64,000 bases of DNA from Yersinia hibernica. Lineage in GTDB: Bacteria > Pseudomonadota > Gammaproteobacteria > Enterobacterales > Enterobacteriaceae. The translations under genes and the position numbers were made by a program. The notes under the pieces are model-generated. The model was not told the DNA's origin. It was given only the letters and a program-made list of their open reading frames with translations, and searched no databases. The stretch lies in contig NZ_CP032487.1 in the NCBI RefSeq assembly GCF_004124235.1, positions 3,844,001 to 3,908,000 on the forward strand. Reading direction: 5' to 3'. Of the stretch, positions 36,915-45,175 are shown piece by piece (the first letter of the stretch is position 1; each line of letters opens with the position of its first letter).

Positions 36915-37454
36915 TCAGGAAATACCATAAACAATACCGCGGCATACGCCATATCCGTAACCCAGGAACGGAATATCGTCGTCGAAATCCATTGGCGGTT
37001 CATTGCCCATGGATTGCGAAGCTGGCTGAGACGTCCCACTGTGTGCAGGTGCTGCAGAAGGCTGTTTACCGGCGGGCTGACCGTTTCCACTGGTGTTGGT
37101 GCGGTTATTGCTGCCCAGCATCTGCATGGTGCCCTGCTGTTTGACCACGATTTCAGTCGTCCAACGTTCGACACCGGCGTTATCTGTCCACTTACGGGTC
37201 TGCAACTGGCCCTCAATGTACACCTGGGAACCTTTGTGCAGATACTCTCCGGCGATTTCAGCAAGCTTGCCAAACATCACCACGCGGTGCCATTCAGTGC
37301 GCTCTTTTTCTTCACCTGATTGTTTATCACGCCAAGTCTCGGACGTGGCCAGAGAAAAATTAGCCACCGCCGCTCCATTAGGTATATACCGGATTTCAGG
37401 ATTTTGCCCAAGAAAACCGACTAAAATCACTTTGTTTACGCCACGACTGGACAT
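36915..37454 (-). CDS. ssb: Single-stranded DNA-binding protein, ICE copy
   Basis: The 179-residue protein has a standard SSB OB fold: [63 protein letters not shown] Gly/Gln/Ser-rich linker leads to the acidic tip MDFDDDIPF, normally the last residues. Here 16 further residues ([16 protein letters not shown]) follow, so the partner-binding tip is not terminal. It should protect single-stranded ICE DNA during transfer and replication. Gene-distal to the STY4534 gene. Confidence 0.93.
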   Translation of the reverse strand: MSSRGVNKVILVGFLGQNPEIRYIPNGAAVANFSLATSETWRDKQSGEEKERTEWHRVVMFGKLAEIAGEYLHKGSQVYIEGQLQTRKWTDNAGVERWTTEIVVKQQGTMQMLGSNNRTNTSGNGQPAGKQPSAAPAHSGTSQPASQSMGNEPPMDFDDDIPFLGYGYGVCRGIVYGIS

Positions 37455-37529
37455 AATGAATTCCTCTTAAATAAGTTGAGAGGAACACACCCGTGGGTGT
37501 ATTCCCACTGGGTGTGTATCCGTGTCGAT

Positions 37530-38030
37530 TCAGAATGAATTGTCAGCGTAACTTTTAGGCTGTTCAGCATTCTGTCCTGGCGGGGTAGACGTCGGTTTTT
37601 CTGATTTATAAACAATCTCGCCGCCAATCTTTATCCACTCGACCGCAATCAGCCGGGCTTTTAAACTTGGGCGACTTTCGCCGGTATGATCACCTTTTTG
37701 TAAAGTGAACACATCAGCGGTGAGGCCGCTCAGAACAAAACCAATCAATACCTGTTTTTCTTCATCCACCGATTTTTGACAGCGACTGATGAGGGAAACA
37801 CTTTCCTTGCCAGCAACTGTGATATCAAAACGCGTGTAGGACGCATTGTCTGTTGGGCCGGTCAGGGCATTAATCACGGCACAGGTGAATTCACCCGTTG
37901 AGCCTGCGACTTTACGGATATTGTTGAGATAGCCGATACCGGTGACGTTCAGATTAAAATATTCAGTCTTGGGCTGAGAGGAAGAATGTGTAGCGTTGTT
38001 CGAAGCTGGGGTATGTGCAGTTGCAGTCAT
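37530..38030 (-). CDS. STY4534 (DUF3577) family ICE replication-associated protein
   Basis: The 166-residue protein fits the STY4534/DUF3577 family of SPI-7-type islands: YFNLNVTGIGYLNNIRKV, then a beta-rich OB-like region (FTCAVINALTGPTDNASYTR, LISRCQKSVDEEKQVLIGF). An OB-fold role on single-stranded DNA is plausible but not proven. ATG at 38030 was chosen since GGAGAG precedes it; the longer frame from 38177 enters the structured leader. The gene lies between topB and ssb, and its leader carries the tandem hairpin repeat described separately. Confidence 0.85.
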   Translation of the reverse strand: MTATAHTPASNNATHSSSQPKTEYFNLNVTGIGYLNNIRKVAGSTGEFTCAVINALTGPTDNASYTRFDITVAGKESVSLISRCQKSVDEEKQVLIGFVLSGLTADVFTLQKGDHTGESRPSLKARLIAVEWIKIGGEIVYKSEKPTSTPPGQNAEQPKSYADNSF

Positions 38031-38149
38031 GATGTTCTCTCCGGAGTAAAAATAAACAGGTAGCGGAGAAACAATCATCCCGTGCGGGAGAAAGTTTCCC
38101 GCAGGGAAGTCAGTAACCGTGTTACTGACTGGCTGAATAAGTGAAGGTG

Positions 38150-38280
38150 GCCTTAACCCGAAGGTCTCTGTTTGCAAAGGTTAAACAGATTTAACGTAAC
38201 CGCCCGAAAGCGCCATCTCTCAGGTCATAATGGCATTGGCATGTGATCACCCGAAGGCGTTCCTCTCAAATCACCGGAAC
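38150..38280 (-). ncRNA. Tandem structured RNA leader, three UUCG hairpins (STAXI- or DUF3577-motif-like)
   Basis: On the minus strand three related units precede the STY4534 gene. Each has a GAGAG-type purine strand followed by a stem capped by UUCG: GAGAGGAACGCCTTCGGGTG, then GAGAGATGGCGCTTTCGGGC, then CAGAGACCTTCGGGTTAAGG. Outer pairs GUGAU/AUCAC and UGACC/GGUUA close the first two. Known RNA motifs tied to this gene setting are STAXI (near ssb and topoisomerase genes, often in tandem) and the DUF3577 motif. I cannot decide between them, or exclude a new one, without a covariance search. Confidence 0.55.
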
Positions 38281-38389
38281 ATTGGCAGTTGTCAGGGACA
38301 ACGATTAGCCGGTTCAGTTTTAAACCACAGCGATGAGAAGTCAAGATAGCGGGTAGAAAAAATTTAGAAGGTGTGAGACATAAATAAAC

Positions 38390-38411
38390 AGCGGCACCCT
38401 GAGGCACCGCT
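38390..38411 (-). terminator. Hairpin downstream of topB, probable terminator
   Basis: On the minus strand a 9-bp stem (AGCGGTGCC / GGGTGCCGCT, with two G-U pairs) and a 3-base loop is followed by GTTTATTTA. It stands between topB and the STY4534 leader. The 245 bases from topB to here (38412-38656) show no gene; a short CTGCTGTGAAAACAGC-type stem lies near 38441-38458. Confidence 0.5.
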
Positions 38412-38656
38412 ATTGTGATCTGCACCGTCGATCTGAGGTTAAGCTGTTTTCACAGCAGCTCCGGGGCGTGTTCAGGACCCAGCACGGTTTTCACGGAGGT
38501 TATGTGCCTTACAGACTCTTCTCTCAGGTGTGGGAGCGGTCTGTCAGACTGTTCCACCAAGACGCAATGCATGTAGCATCCGGGCAGACCGCAGTCACGG
38601 GGGCGGCTTCAGAGCCACGAGAAACATAGCAAAATACAGCCCCTGCCTGCAATCAG

Positions 38657-40669
38657 TTAATTCTGTTTTGGTTTGCGTGACGTAGACTTAGCCGTTTTTT
38701 TCTTCACCTGGTCGGGGACATTGACCACGCCTTTGCAGGCTGGGTATTTCTCACAGCTGTAAAATGCCCCTTTATCCCCCCGACGCAGCCGGGTTTTACT
38801 GCCACAGAGCGGACAAGCGGGCGTGGGCGGCAAACGGATCGCCACGTTCTGTGCCAGTCCCTGAGCGACCAATTGGCGTGTCCAGCCTGCCTGCCTGGCC
38901 ATAAAATCATCCAGACGCATTCGTCCTGCGGCAACTTCGTCCAGCGCCTGCTCCCACAGCGCCGTCATACCCGGTTCTTTCAGCGGCGCTGGCAGGGCAT
39001 CCATCAGATCCATAGCGATGTCGGTCGCCCGCAGATAACGCCCTTTAATAACGATATAACCCCGCTTAAGCAACGTATCAATGATGCCGGCGCGGGTGGC
39101 TTCCGTGCCCAGCCCGGCGTTCTCTTTGAGGACCTTTTTCAGTTGCAAATCGGTCACATAAGACGCCGCGTTCATCATTGCGGCTATCAGCGTATCAAAC
39201 GTGAAATGCAGCGGGGCTTTTGTTTTAAGGGACTTCACCTCGGCCGCCGTCACGGTACAGAGGTCACCTTTATTGAGAGAGGGTAACGTATTACCCGCCT
39301 CATTCTGGTCTGTGTCTTTGCTGTCAGTCGCTGAACCGAATAACACTTTCCAGCCCAGCACCACAATGACCCGGCCCGTGGTTCTGAAAAGCTGCCCACC
39401 CAGGCTGAGATCAAGGCGAGTGACATCGCTCTCCATGAGAGGAAGAAGCTGGGCAAGGTAATGCTGGCGAATAAGCGCATACACCCGTTTCTCCGTATCA
39501 TTCATTTTATTCAGGTCACAGGCGTGCTTCGTCGGGATTACCCCATGGTGCGCTGTGATTTTTTTGTCGTTCCAGATACGTGACTCAAAACGGGGGTTCA
39601 GCGTCGCTATCTGCGGGGCGAGTGACGGGTCGGTTTTCACCAGTGCGGTAAGAACCTGAGGGATTTCTTCACGCATCGACACTGGCAGGAAACCACAGTC
39701 ACTGCGGGGATAGGTTGTCGCTTTATGGGTCTCATACAGGCTTTGAGCGATATCAAGTACCTGCTGCGGGGACATGTCCCAAAGTTTGCCACAGGCCTGC
39801 TGTAAAGTACCGAGCGAAAACGCCAGCGGGGCCGCTTGTGTCTCGCGCTTTTTCTCCTGCTCAATGACCTGGGCCTGACCAGACTGATGACACAACTGAG
39901 CCACCTGCTGAGCAATACCCTGATGAACGCACCGTTTCTCCTCATCGGTGTACATTTGGGCGGGTACCCAGTGGGCAACGAACGCGATGCCCCCGGCCTG
40001 CAGGGTCGCATTGACCTGCCAGTAAGGTTTCGGGACAAAAGCCGCGATATCTCTGTCCCGGTTCACCACCAGTGACAACGTCGGCGTTTGTACCCGCCCC
40101 ACCGATAACACGCCGTCAAACCCTTTCTCACGGGCTTTGAGCGTATAGAGCCGGGTCAGATTCATGCCCGTCAACCAGTCAGCGCGGGCGCGCCCTAACC
40201 CGGCGTAGTACAGAGCCAACGTTTCGCTGCCGGGTTTGATGTTATTCAGCCCGGCGCGAATGCTCGGCTCATCCAACGCCGATAGCCAGAGCCGGCTTAC
40301 TGGGCCTCGCCATTGGCAATAATCCAGTAATTCCCGGGCGATGACCTCCCCTTCGCGGTCGGCATCGGTGGCGATAACAACTTCATCCACCTGTTTCAGT
40401 AGTTTTGCGATAGCCTTGAACTGATCTTCCGTCTCCTTTTTCACCACCATTTGCCACTGTGCCGGTAACACGGGCAGGGCATCGATATTCCAGGGACGTG
40501 CAAACTGAGTGCCATACGCCTCCGGAGAGGCGTTTTCGAGTAAATGTCCGACAGCCCAGGTCACCGTCACTCCGGGTCCCTGGAGAAATCCGTTGCCTCG
40601 TGTAGTGGCACCGAGGACCGCGGCAATATCCCTTCCCTGGGAGGGTTTTTCACACAGGATAAGGCGCAT
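38657..40669 (-). CDS. topB: DNA topoisomerase III, ICE copy
   Basis: The 670-residue type IA topoisomerase has the Toprim domain (MRLILCEKPSQGRDIAAVLG; DADREGEV acidic triad near residue 98), the active-site Tyr in TTYPRSDCGFLP near residue 320 and a C-terminal zinc finger (CPLCGSKTRLRRGDKG, YSCEKYPACKG). Such copies are common on genomic-island ICEs and probably resolve linked DNA strands during replication or transfer. A strong GGAGGA ribosome site stands before ATG at 40669. Confidence 0.94.
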   Translation of the reverse strand: MRLILCEKPSQGRDIAAVLGATTRGNGFLQGPGVTVTWAVGHLLENASPEAYGTQFARPWNIDALPVLPAQWQMVVKKETEDQFKAIAKLLKQVDEVVIATDADREGEVIARELLDYCQWRGPVSRLWLSALDEPSIRAGLNNIKPGSETLALYYAGLGRARADWLTGMNLTRLYTLKAREKGFDGVLSVGRVQTPTLSLVVNRDRDIAAFVPKPYWQVNATLQAGGIAFVAHWVPAQMYTDEEKRCVHQGIAQQVAQLCHQSGQAQVIEQEKKRETQAAPLAFSLGTLQQACGKLWDMSPQQVLDIAQSLYETHKATTYPRSDCGFLPVSMREEIPQVLTALVKTDPSLAPQIATLNPRFESRIWNDKKITAHHGVIPTKHACDLNKMNDTEKRVYALIRQHYLAQLLPLMESDVTRLDLSLGGQLFRTTGRVIVVLGWKVLFGSATDSKDTDQNEAGNTLPSLNKGDLCTVTAAEVKSLKTKAPLHFTFDTLIAAMMNAASYVTDLQLKKVLKENAGLGTEATRAGIIDTLLKRGYIVIKGRYLRATDIAMDLMDALPAPLKEPGMTALWEQALDEVAAGRMRLDDFMARQAGWTRQLVAQGLAQNVAIRLPPTPACPLCGSKTRLRRGDKGAFYSCEKYPACKGVVNVPDQVKKKTAKSTSRKPKQN

Positions 40670-40680
40670 AAGTTCCTCCT

Positions 40681-41430
40681 TTATCGTACCGTGCCGTTAT
40701 TGCCAGCCCCATAACGGATCCGCAGGAGATTAACACTGGCTTCATGAACTGGCGGGGAGAACGCTGAACGGCGATTGCCCAGCAGCACGCCAATATCCGG
40801 CTCACCCAGCGCTGAAACGGCCTGATGCCACACCTCGTTATTCTCAGCAGCATCTTGTCGGGAAACCGGCAATGAACGATAAGGAACTACACTGCCATAT
40901 ATCTGGCGAAGCAATCGTCCGCCTTCACTGAGCAACTGATCACGTTTCGTGCGAGATACCAGCCCATAGTGCGATGCCTGAAGCACTTTCTTTGAAAACT
41001 GGTCAAAACCGATTAATAAATACACACAGCGATAGCCCAGGGGAGTATTGCTATAGACCTTAATATCCAGCGGCGCGACCACCCCCGCTTCCGTAAACGT
41101 CACTCCAAGAGGAAGTAACTGCATGTCCTTATCCAGACTATTAATTAGATTGGACATAATATGACTGGCCTCACTGATTTTATCTTCCAGTGCAAGCATC
41201 GCGGCATCCGCCCAAGGATTATTTTTCAGTGAATCCTGGTTGATCCGGGAGGCCAGGCTGAGGAAACGCGGCATTCCCATAATGGCGGGTTTACCTTTAT
41301 TGCCCTCATCTCCCTTCTCAGCCCGCCGGCCTTGCCATAGGCCAATGGCATAGTGGCTGTGGAGCTCAATTTTTAACTCTGAGTGCAATGCACCCGTTCT
41401 CTTTTCAGTGCTATCTGCCATCGTTGTCAC
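40681..41430 (-). CDS. ICE protein, TIGR03761 (PFL_4669) family
   Basis: The 249-residue protein matches the TIGR03761 family: N-terminal ALHSELKIELHSHYAIGLWQ GRR, middle NPWADAAMLALEDKI, and C-terminal GLVSRTKRDQLLSEGGRLLR. Function is unknown, but it is coupled by position to topB (11 bases apart) in ICEs of this type. The gene starts just past the repeat array at 41518-41914, so the array and the promoter of the topB transcript are adjacent. Confidence 0.87.
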   Translation of the reverse strand: MTTMADSTEKRTGALHSELKIELHSHYAIGLWQGRRAEKGDEGNKGKPAIMGMPRFLSLASRINQDSLKNNPWADAAMLALEDKISEASHIMSNLINSLDKDMQLLPLGVTFTEAGVVAPLDIKVYSNTPLGYRCVYLLIGFDQFSKKVLQASHYGLVSRTKRDQLLSEGGRLLRQIYGSVVPYRSLPVSRQDAAENNEVWHQAVSALGEPDIGVLLGNRRSAFSPPVHEASVNLLRIRYGAGNNGTVR

Positions 41431-41517
41431 CGTCTCATCAGTTAAGAAGGCTCTGATAGTCCTGAAAATGTCAGGTCTCCAACAACGTAAAACTCTTCAT
41501 CCGTTTTGGGAATAAAC

Positions 41518-41914
41518 CCTGTTTGGTTATTTTTTAATCTTGTCGAGCCCCGCAACGAGGTTGTTTTTTAATCAAATCGTTCTACTGACAGTCACTTCAG
41601 CAAATCGCACCCTACTGGGTTTGGTCGTTTTTTAATCAATCCTCTGATGACAGTCACTTCAGCAAATCGTACCTTACTGGGCTTGGTCGTTTTTTAATCT
41701 TGTTGCGCCCCGCAACAAGGTTGTTTTTTAATCAACTCATTCTGCTGACAGTCACTCAGCAAATCGCACCCTACTGGGTATGGTCGTTTTTTAATCTTGT
41801 TGCGCCCCGCAACAAGGTTGTTTTTTAATCAACTCATTCTGCTGACAGTCACTCAGCAAATCGCACCCTACTGGGCATGGTCGTTTTTTAATCTTGTTGC
41901 GCCCCGCAACAAGA
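41518..41914. repeat. Iteron-like array: eight GGTYRTTTTTTAATC copies with alternating hairpins
   Basis: Eight copies of the 15-bp motif start at 41525, 41559, 41623, 41685, 41719, 41782, 41816 and 41879, with spacings that alternate between 34 and 62-64 bases. The short gaps hold the palindrome CTTGTTGCGCCCCGCAACAAG (41699, 41796, 41893; a degenerate one at 41539). The long gaps hold a conserved block with TGCTGA...TCAGCA. The last two full periods are 97 bases. The AT-rich iterons next to the replication-protein gene suggest an origin of replication or a control site. On the plus strand palindrome plus T6 also looks like stacked terminators. Confidence 0.8.
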
Positions 41915-43174
41915 CTACTTTTTAGCCGCTACAGTACCTCGAAGCATCGAGTTTCGAATATCAGCGATAACACTTGAAACACGTGCTGGAGAAGCCCGTT
42001 CTACAGGATGTGGCACCTCTGGCATGGGCATCAATGCGGTAGCTGTCCGTCTGACAGGTGGCGAAACCGTGGAACCCTCGGGGATCACCAGTTGTCCATC
42101 ACGGGCCAGCTTGAGCATTTTCAGCATCCAGCCAATAGGGTTGGTCAACTGCCCGCGGCTCAGCTGGTTTTTCAGCATGCCCAATACCGCCGAGGACTGT
42201 GCTTCTGGTAAGGCGGCCAGTTGTGTGGTCAGCATCACCGCATCGTCAGCAGAGATTTTGCTTGTCAGCGATCCGGGTAATTCCGGCACTGATGGCCCCT
42301 TACCACCGTTCTCATCCGGTACGTACGTTTTTTTAATAATACCCTGTGTAGAAATACGTACGTTACAGTTCGATTTCCGAACTCCGGCGTAAGTGACTGA
42401 TTGTAGACTGAGTTCGGTATCCGAACCTGGGGTAGACGGCCCCTTTCTATCACTGAGTTCGGTTTTCGAACTTGGGTTTTCATGACCGTTTTCTGCACTT
42501 TTTATACTGAGTTCGGGAACCGAACCCGGTTGATAAGCGCGGCGCAAACTGGCCATCTGTTGCGGTGTTGATGCCGAACCAAGGCGGCTTTCAATCATCG
42601 CCAGACGGGAATGGCGGTGACGCATTGTCGGATCATTGCGAATGTCAGCCAGAACGGCCAGTGCCGTCATGCGGACAGCCTTGTTCCGGTGCTGACAGCC
42701 CGATGCCACGAGATCAAGCCAACCTGGGTCAAAGGTTTCTGCATCGCGGCAACTGAGCGGTTCATCATGTTGGGCGTAAATGTTCCCTCTGACCCGACCA
42801 CGCTCATCCCTGACCCGCTTACACAAGCTCAGCCAGCCGGTTATCCGCAGCATAAGAAGTACCCGGCTGATGGTCTCCCGGGAGGCCTTTTCTGCATGGG
42901 GGGAAGCAAGCTGCAGTTGCAATTCGTCATAGGTAGGAAAAACCGCCCCGTCGTTTTGCTGCGCATAGAGACGGATCATCACCCACGCCGTTTTATCCAG
43001 CGGCGACAGGCGGGTATCCATAAACAACTGACGAGGAAAGGCATCATGAACGTTGCCCAGAAAAAGCAGGCCGCTGCGTTCACGGGTAACATCGTTCTCT
43101 GCCGTTCGGCTGGCAAGGTTGTTCTGCATGCGTGACAGCGTAAATGCTACGATGCTGTCCGGTGGTAATCCCAT
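41915..43174 (-). CDS. STY4528-family pathogenicity-island replication protein
   Basis: The 419-residue protein has an N-terminal winged-helix-like domain (LSPLDKTAWVMIRLYAQQ, then YDELQLQLASP and SRETISRVLLMLRITGWLSL, about residues 55-115), a low-complexity middle with repeated TELS/PELS phrases (about 220-270), and a helical C-terminal part (SSAVLGMLKNQLSRGQLTNP). It matches the STY4528 family named as island replication proteins. The DNA of the middle region carries four dyad repeats, and the iteron-like array follows its stop codon directly. This is the strongest candidate for the ICE replication initiator. Confidence 0.82.
   Translation of the reverse strand: MGLPPDSIVAFTLSRMQNNLASRTAENDVTRERSGLLFLGNVHDAFPRQLFMDTRLSPLDKTAWVMIRLYAQQNDGAVFPTYDELQLQLASPHAEKASRETISRVLLMLRITGWLSLCKRVRDERGRVRGNIYAQHDEPLSCRDAETFDPGWLDLVASGCQHRNKAVRMTALAVLADIRNDPTMRHRHSRLAMIESRLGSASTPQQMASLRRAYQPGSVPELSIKSAENGHENPSSKTELSDRKGPSTPGSDTELSLQSVTYAGVRKSNCNVRISTQGIIKKTYVPDENGGKGPSVPELPGSLTSKISADDAVMLTTQLAALPEAQSSAVLGMLKNQLSRGQLTNPIGWMLKMLKLARDGQLVIPEGSTVSPPVRRTATALMPMPEVPHPVERASPARVSSVIADIRNSMLRGTVAAKK
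42368..42525. promoter_or_regulatory. Four 15-bp dyads inside the replication-protein gene
   Basis: Near-palindromes of the form GTTCGGNNNNCGAAC occur at 42368-42382, 42412-42426, 42457-42471 and 42511-42525, 44, 45 and 54 bases apart (4 to 5 helical turns). The first is degenerate in one arm. They encode the repeated TELS/PELS phrases. Regular phasing and dyad form suggest binding sites, either for the replication protein or for ParB, rather than protein repeats alone. Confidence 0.6.
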
Positions 43175-43210
43175 CTCGCGTCCTCTTTAAGCCTGTCTGT
43201 GACAGTACTT

Positions 43211-43229
43211 CGGGGCCCAGAAGGCCCCG
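43211..43229. promoter_or_regulatory. GC-rich hairpin in the leader of the replication-protein gene
   Basis: CGGGGCC / GGCCCCG with a 5-base loop lies 37 bases upstream of the STY4528-type start codon, in the 105-base gap after the 77-residue ORF. It has no T-run, so an attenuator or RNA-processing role is more likely than simple termination. Confidence 0.35.
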
Positions 43230-43279
43230 TCCCTGTGATGCTGCTTATCGTGCTGCTGCGTTCGACAACGCCCGCGCCA

Positions 43280-43513
43280 CTATTTCCTGATTTCACGGTT
43301 GTACGTCTGATGATTCATCAGGAACCAGTGATGGCCGCCGTCTTTACTGAGCATCCGCCAGAAAGGACCGATATCCATCTTGAGATAACCACTTTCATCC
43401 AGACGCTTGCACACCTTTTTGCCGTTCTTAAGAGCGTCAACCAGGCATCGCGCCTTACGCCGAACGGCGGGAGTGACATGTTGCCGGGGACAGTAATCCA
43501 CCAGTTCAATCAT
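43280..43513 (-). CDS. Small ICE hypothetical protein, 77 aa
   Basis: The 77-residue basic protein (ARCLVDALKNGKKVCKRLDE, then FWRMLSKDGGHHWFLMNHQT) has no membrane segment. Its start overlaps the stop of the DUF2857 gene (ATGA), so it is a real member of the replication operon. I do not recognise the family. It precedes the replication-protein gene by about 105 bases. Confidence 0.6.
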   Translation of the reverse strand: MIELVDYCPRQHVTPAVRRKARCLVDALKNGKKVCKRLDESGYLKMDIGPFWRMLSKDGGHHWFLMNHQTYNREIRK

Positions 43514-44091
43514 ACGGTCTCCCGTTTATGGCCCTTGCGTTCGCGTTCCCGACACCAGGTGGTGACGCGCGTCCAGACGGCGGTTAAGGAGACATCATGC
43601 AGCTCAGCGGCAAGCATCATCACATCCAGCGCATCGTGGGAGTCCGGTGAGATGAGCCCCGATGAGTCCCACTGCGTCCAAATGCCGGCATCCGCCTCCT
43701 CATCCGGTGCCTGAGTCCGCCCCCGCGCCGTATCGATACCGTTCAGGCGTCGGCGGGCACTGACCTCTGCGGCACTCAGGCCAAAATAGGTTTGCATCAG
43801 CTCAATAGAGCCACCAAGAGCCAGTGCCCGGTCAATACGCTGCATCCGCTTCTGCTCAGTCCGCGACTGCTGGACGATGATCCAGAAGTTATCGTGATTA
43901 ATGCTCAGATTAAGAACGGATACGCTGCTTTGCATCAGGTAATGCAGATCGTCAACGGTCAACTGACTCAGCTGACGCACTTCTTCAATCGTCATGCCCA
44001 GCGATTCGCAACGGCGGATATTGCCGGATTTCAGTTCCATAAGAAGATGTGTCAAAATTGCGTTTGTTGCCTGAGATAAGTTCTGGCTCAC
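43510..44091 (-). CDS. DUF2857 protein, STY4526/YPO1902 family (island replication-associated)
   Basis: The 193-residue protein has the DUF2857 pattern: N-terminal helix (ATNAILTHLLMELKSGNIRR CESLG), then IEEVRQLSQLTVDDLHYLMQ and IIVQQSRTEQKRMQRIDRAL. The family is named as a pathogenicity-island replication protein and is found with STY4528, as here. The start is GTG at 44091, overlapping the stop of a 31-residue mini-ORF (GTGA). Confidence 0.82.
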   Translation of the reverse strand: MSQNLSQATNAILTHLLMELKSGNIRRCESLGMTIEEVRQLSQLTVDDLHYLMQSSVSVLNLSINHDNFWIIVQQSRTEQKRMQRIDRALALGGSIELMQTYFGLSAAEVSARRRLNGIDTARGRTQAPDEEADAGIWTQWDSSGLISPDSHDALDVMMLAAELHDVSLTAVWTRVTTWCRERERKGHKRETV

Positions 44092-44183
44092 AGTAACCCC
44101 CCGTTAATCCCCAAATCCGCAAGTAACCAAAAATCCGTTATCCAGCTGGCAGAGCACACCAGTAAAATCAGCACATTACTCAT
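44088..44183 (-). CDS. 31-residue mini-ORF with a membrane-like helix
   Basis: A 32-codon frame begins with an ATG inside the last codons of the DUF2786 gene and ends with a TGA that overlaps the GTG start of the DUF2857 gene. The peptide starts MSNVLILLVCSASWITDFW and is hydrophobic throughout. Both junctions overlap as expected of coupled genes, and it fills what would otherwise be an 84-base gap. It could be a real microprotein or a translational bridge. Confidence 0.45.
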   Translation of the reverse strand: MSNVLILLVCSASWITDFWLLADLGINGGLL

Positions 44184-44940
44184 CACCATTCCCTCCGGAT
44201 ATCGGGAGCAACAAGGCATGCGCCTTTGAGGGCTGACCGTTAATCCCCTGATTGATCTCTGCACGTTGCCCGGCTAACCACCCGGACATACGGGCTTTGG
44301 CATCCCCGCGACACCCTCTTGCCACACGGACGTTAACGTCTGACAGTTCCTGGTCTGCACATCGTTGTATCAGCCAGCTCCGCAGAACACCCGACTCCCT
44401 CTCTGAAGGCGCAAACGACTCAAGCACGTTCCATACCCCCACCACCCATCCCTCACGGAACTGGTCCGCCCGGTGACGTTTTGTCTGCAACTTGAGTCGC
44501 TTAAGCCGATAGGCGGTGCGCATATGAAACTCGGTGGCGTCTCTGAGCTGGCGGGATAAAACGGTAAAGACGTACAATGCCACCTCGGGACGCTCATTCA
44601 ATCCATAAAAATGCAATGAGCGTCGCGGACGCGGTTGACCTGCGCGGTTGACGGTGTGGTACCAACTGAACCAGCAACGACATCCCGTTGCCATACATAC
44701 GACGGCGGCCAGAGCATTCAGCCACCCCGGAATACTATAGGCATCGGTAAATACCTGATAACTCACCTGTTCATGAACGGCGGAAATCTCGACGTCATCT
44801 TGCGAAAGGTTATGTCGCTGCATCAGGATCTGGGCAAGGCGCACCGCACGGGCGGCCTCATACGCATTGTTGTTACGGGTGCCCAGTGCCATCAGCTTGC
44901 GGATACGACGCAGCAGCTTCTTATTGTCACTGATGGTCAT
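44176..44940 (-). CDS. DUF2786 domain protein
   Basis: The 254-residue protein begins with the DUF2786 domain (KKLLRRIRKLMALGTRNNNA YEAARA, then LAQILMQRHNLSQDDVE) and continues with a region of LFYG-type phrases (RSLHFYGLNERPEVALYVF). Function is unknown, but it is typical of phages and genomic islands. ATG at 44940 was chosen because GGGAGG precedes it and the DUF starts at once; a longer ORF from 45096 runs through the TraR-like gene. Overlaps that gene by 14 bases. Confidence 0.82.
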   Translation of the reverse strand: MTISDNKKLLRRIRKLMALGTRNNNAYEAARAVRLAQILMQRHNLSQDDVEISAVHEQVSYQVFTDAYSIPGWLNALAAVVCMATGCRCWFSWYHTVNRAGQPRPRRSLHFYGLNERPEVALYVFTVLSRQLRDATEFHMRTAYRLKRLKLQTKRHRADQFREGWVVGVWNVLESFAPSERESGVLRSWLIQRCADQELSDVNVRVARGCRGDAKARMSGWLAGQRAEINQGINGQPSKAHALLLPISGGNGDE

Positions 44941-45175
44941 AGCCCCTCCCGCTTCCGGTATGCTGATGGTATTCTCGGACTTCCTGACAGCCGACACAAA
45001 ATCGGACACCGCGAACGGCCTGCCGCCGGGCCTCCGGGATGGTGGCTCCGCACTCCTCGCAGTAGTGTTGTGACGGCTTATCAGTACGCACGACATCGAG
45101 GATTTGACTCAGGCGGGCCCTGAGCTGCTGTTCTGTCACGGCCTGGGCCATTTCATCATTGAGATCAAAGGTCAT
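44927..45175 (-). CDS. TraR/DksA-type zinc-finger protein
   Basis: The 82-residue protein has a C4 zinc finger: HYCEECGATIP and GVRFCVGCQEV near residues 38 and 58, preceded by a short helix. TraR proteins bind the secondary channel of RNA polymerase and mimic DksA with ppGpp, shifting transcription on entry to a new host. ATG at 45175 has an AAGGAGG site; the ORF from a GTG six bases upstream is less likely. Its start overlaps the end of the parB gene. Confidence 0.87.
   Translation of the reverse strand: MTFDLNDEMAQAVTEQQLRARLSQILDVVRTDKPSQHYCEECGATIPEARRQAVRGVRFCVGCQEVREYHQHTGSGRGYDHQ

Noticed and set aside
41518-41914. CRISPR array
   Set aside because: The sequences between the 15-bp repeats are themselves repeated, spacing alternates between 34 and about 63 bp, and no cas genes are near.
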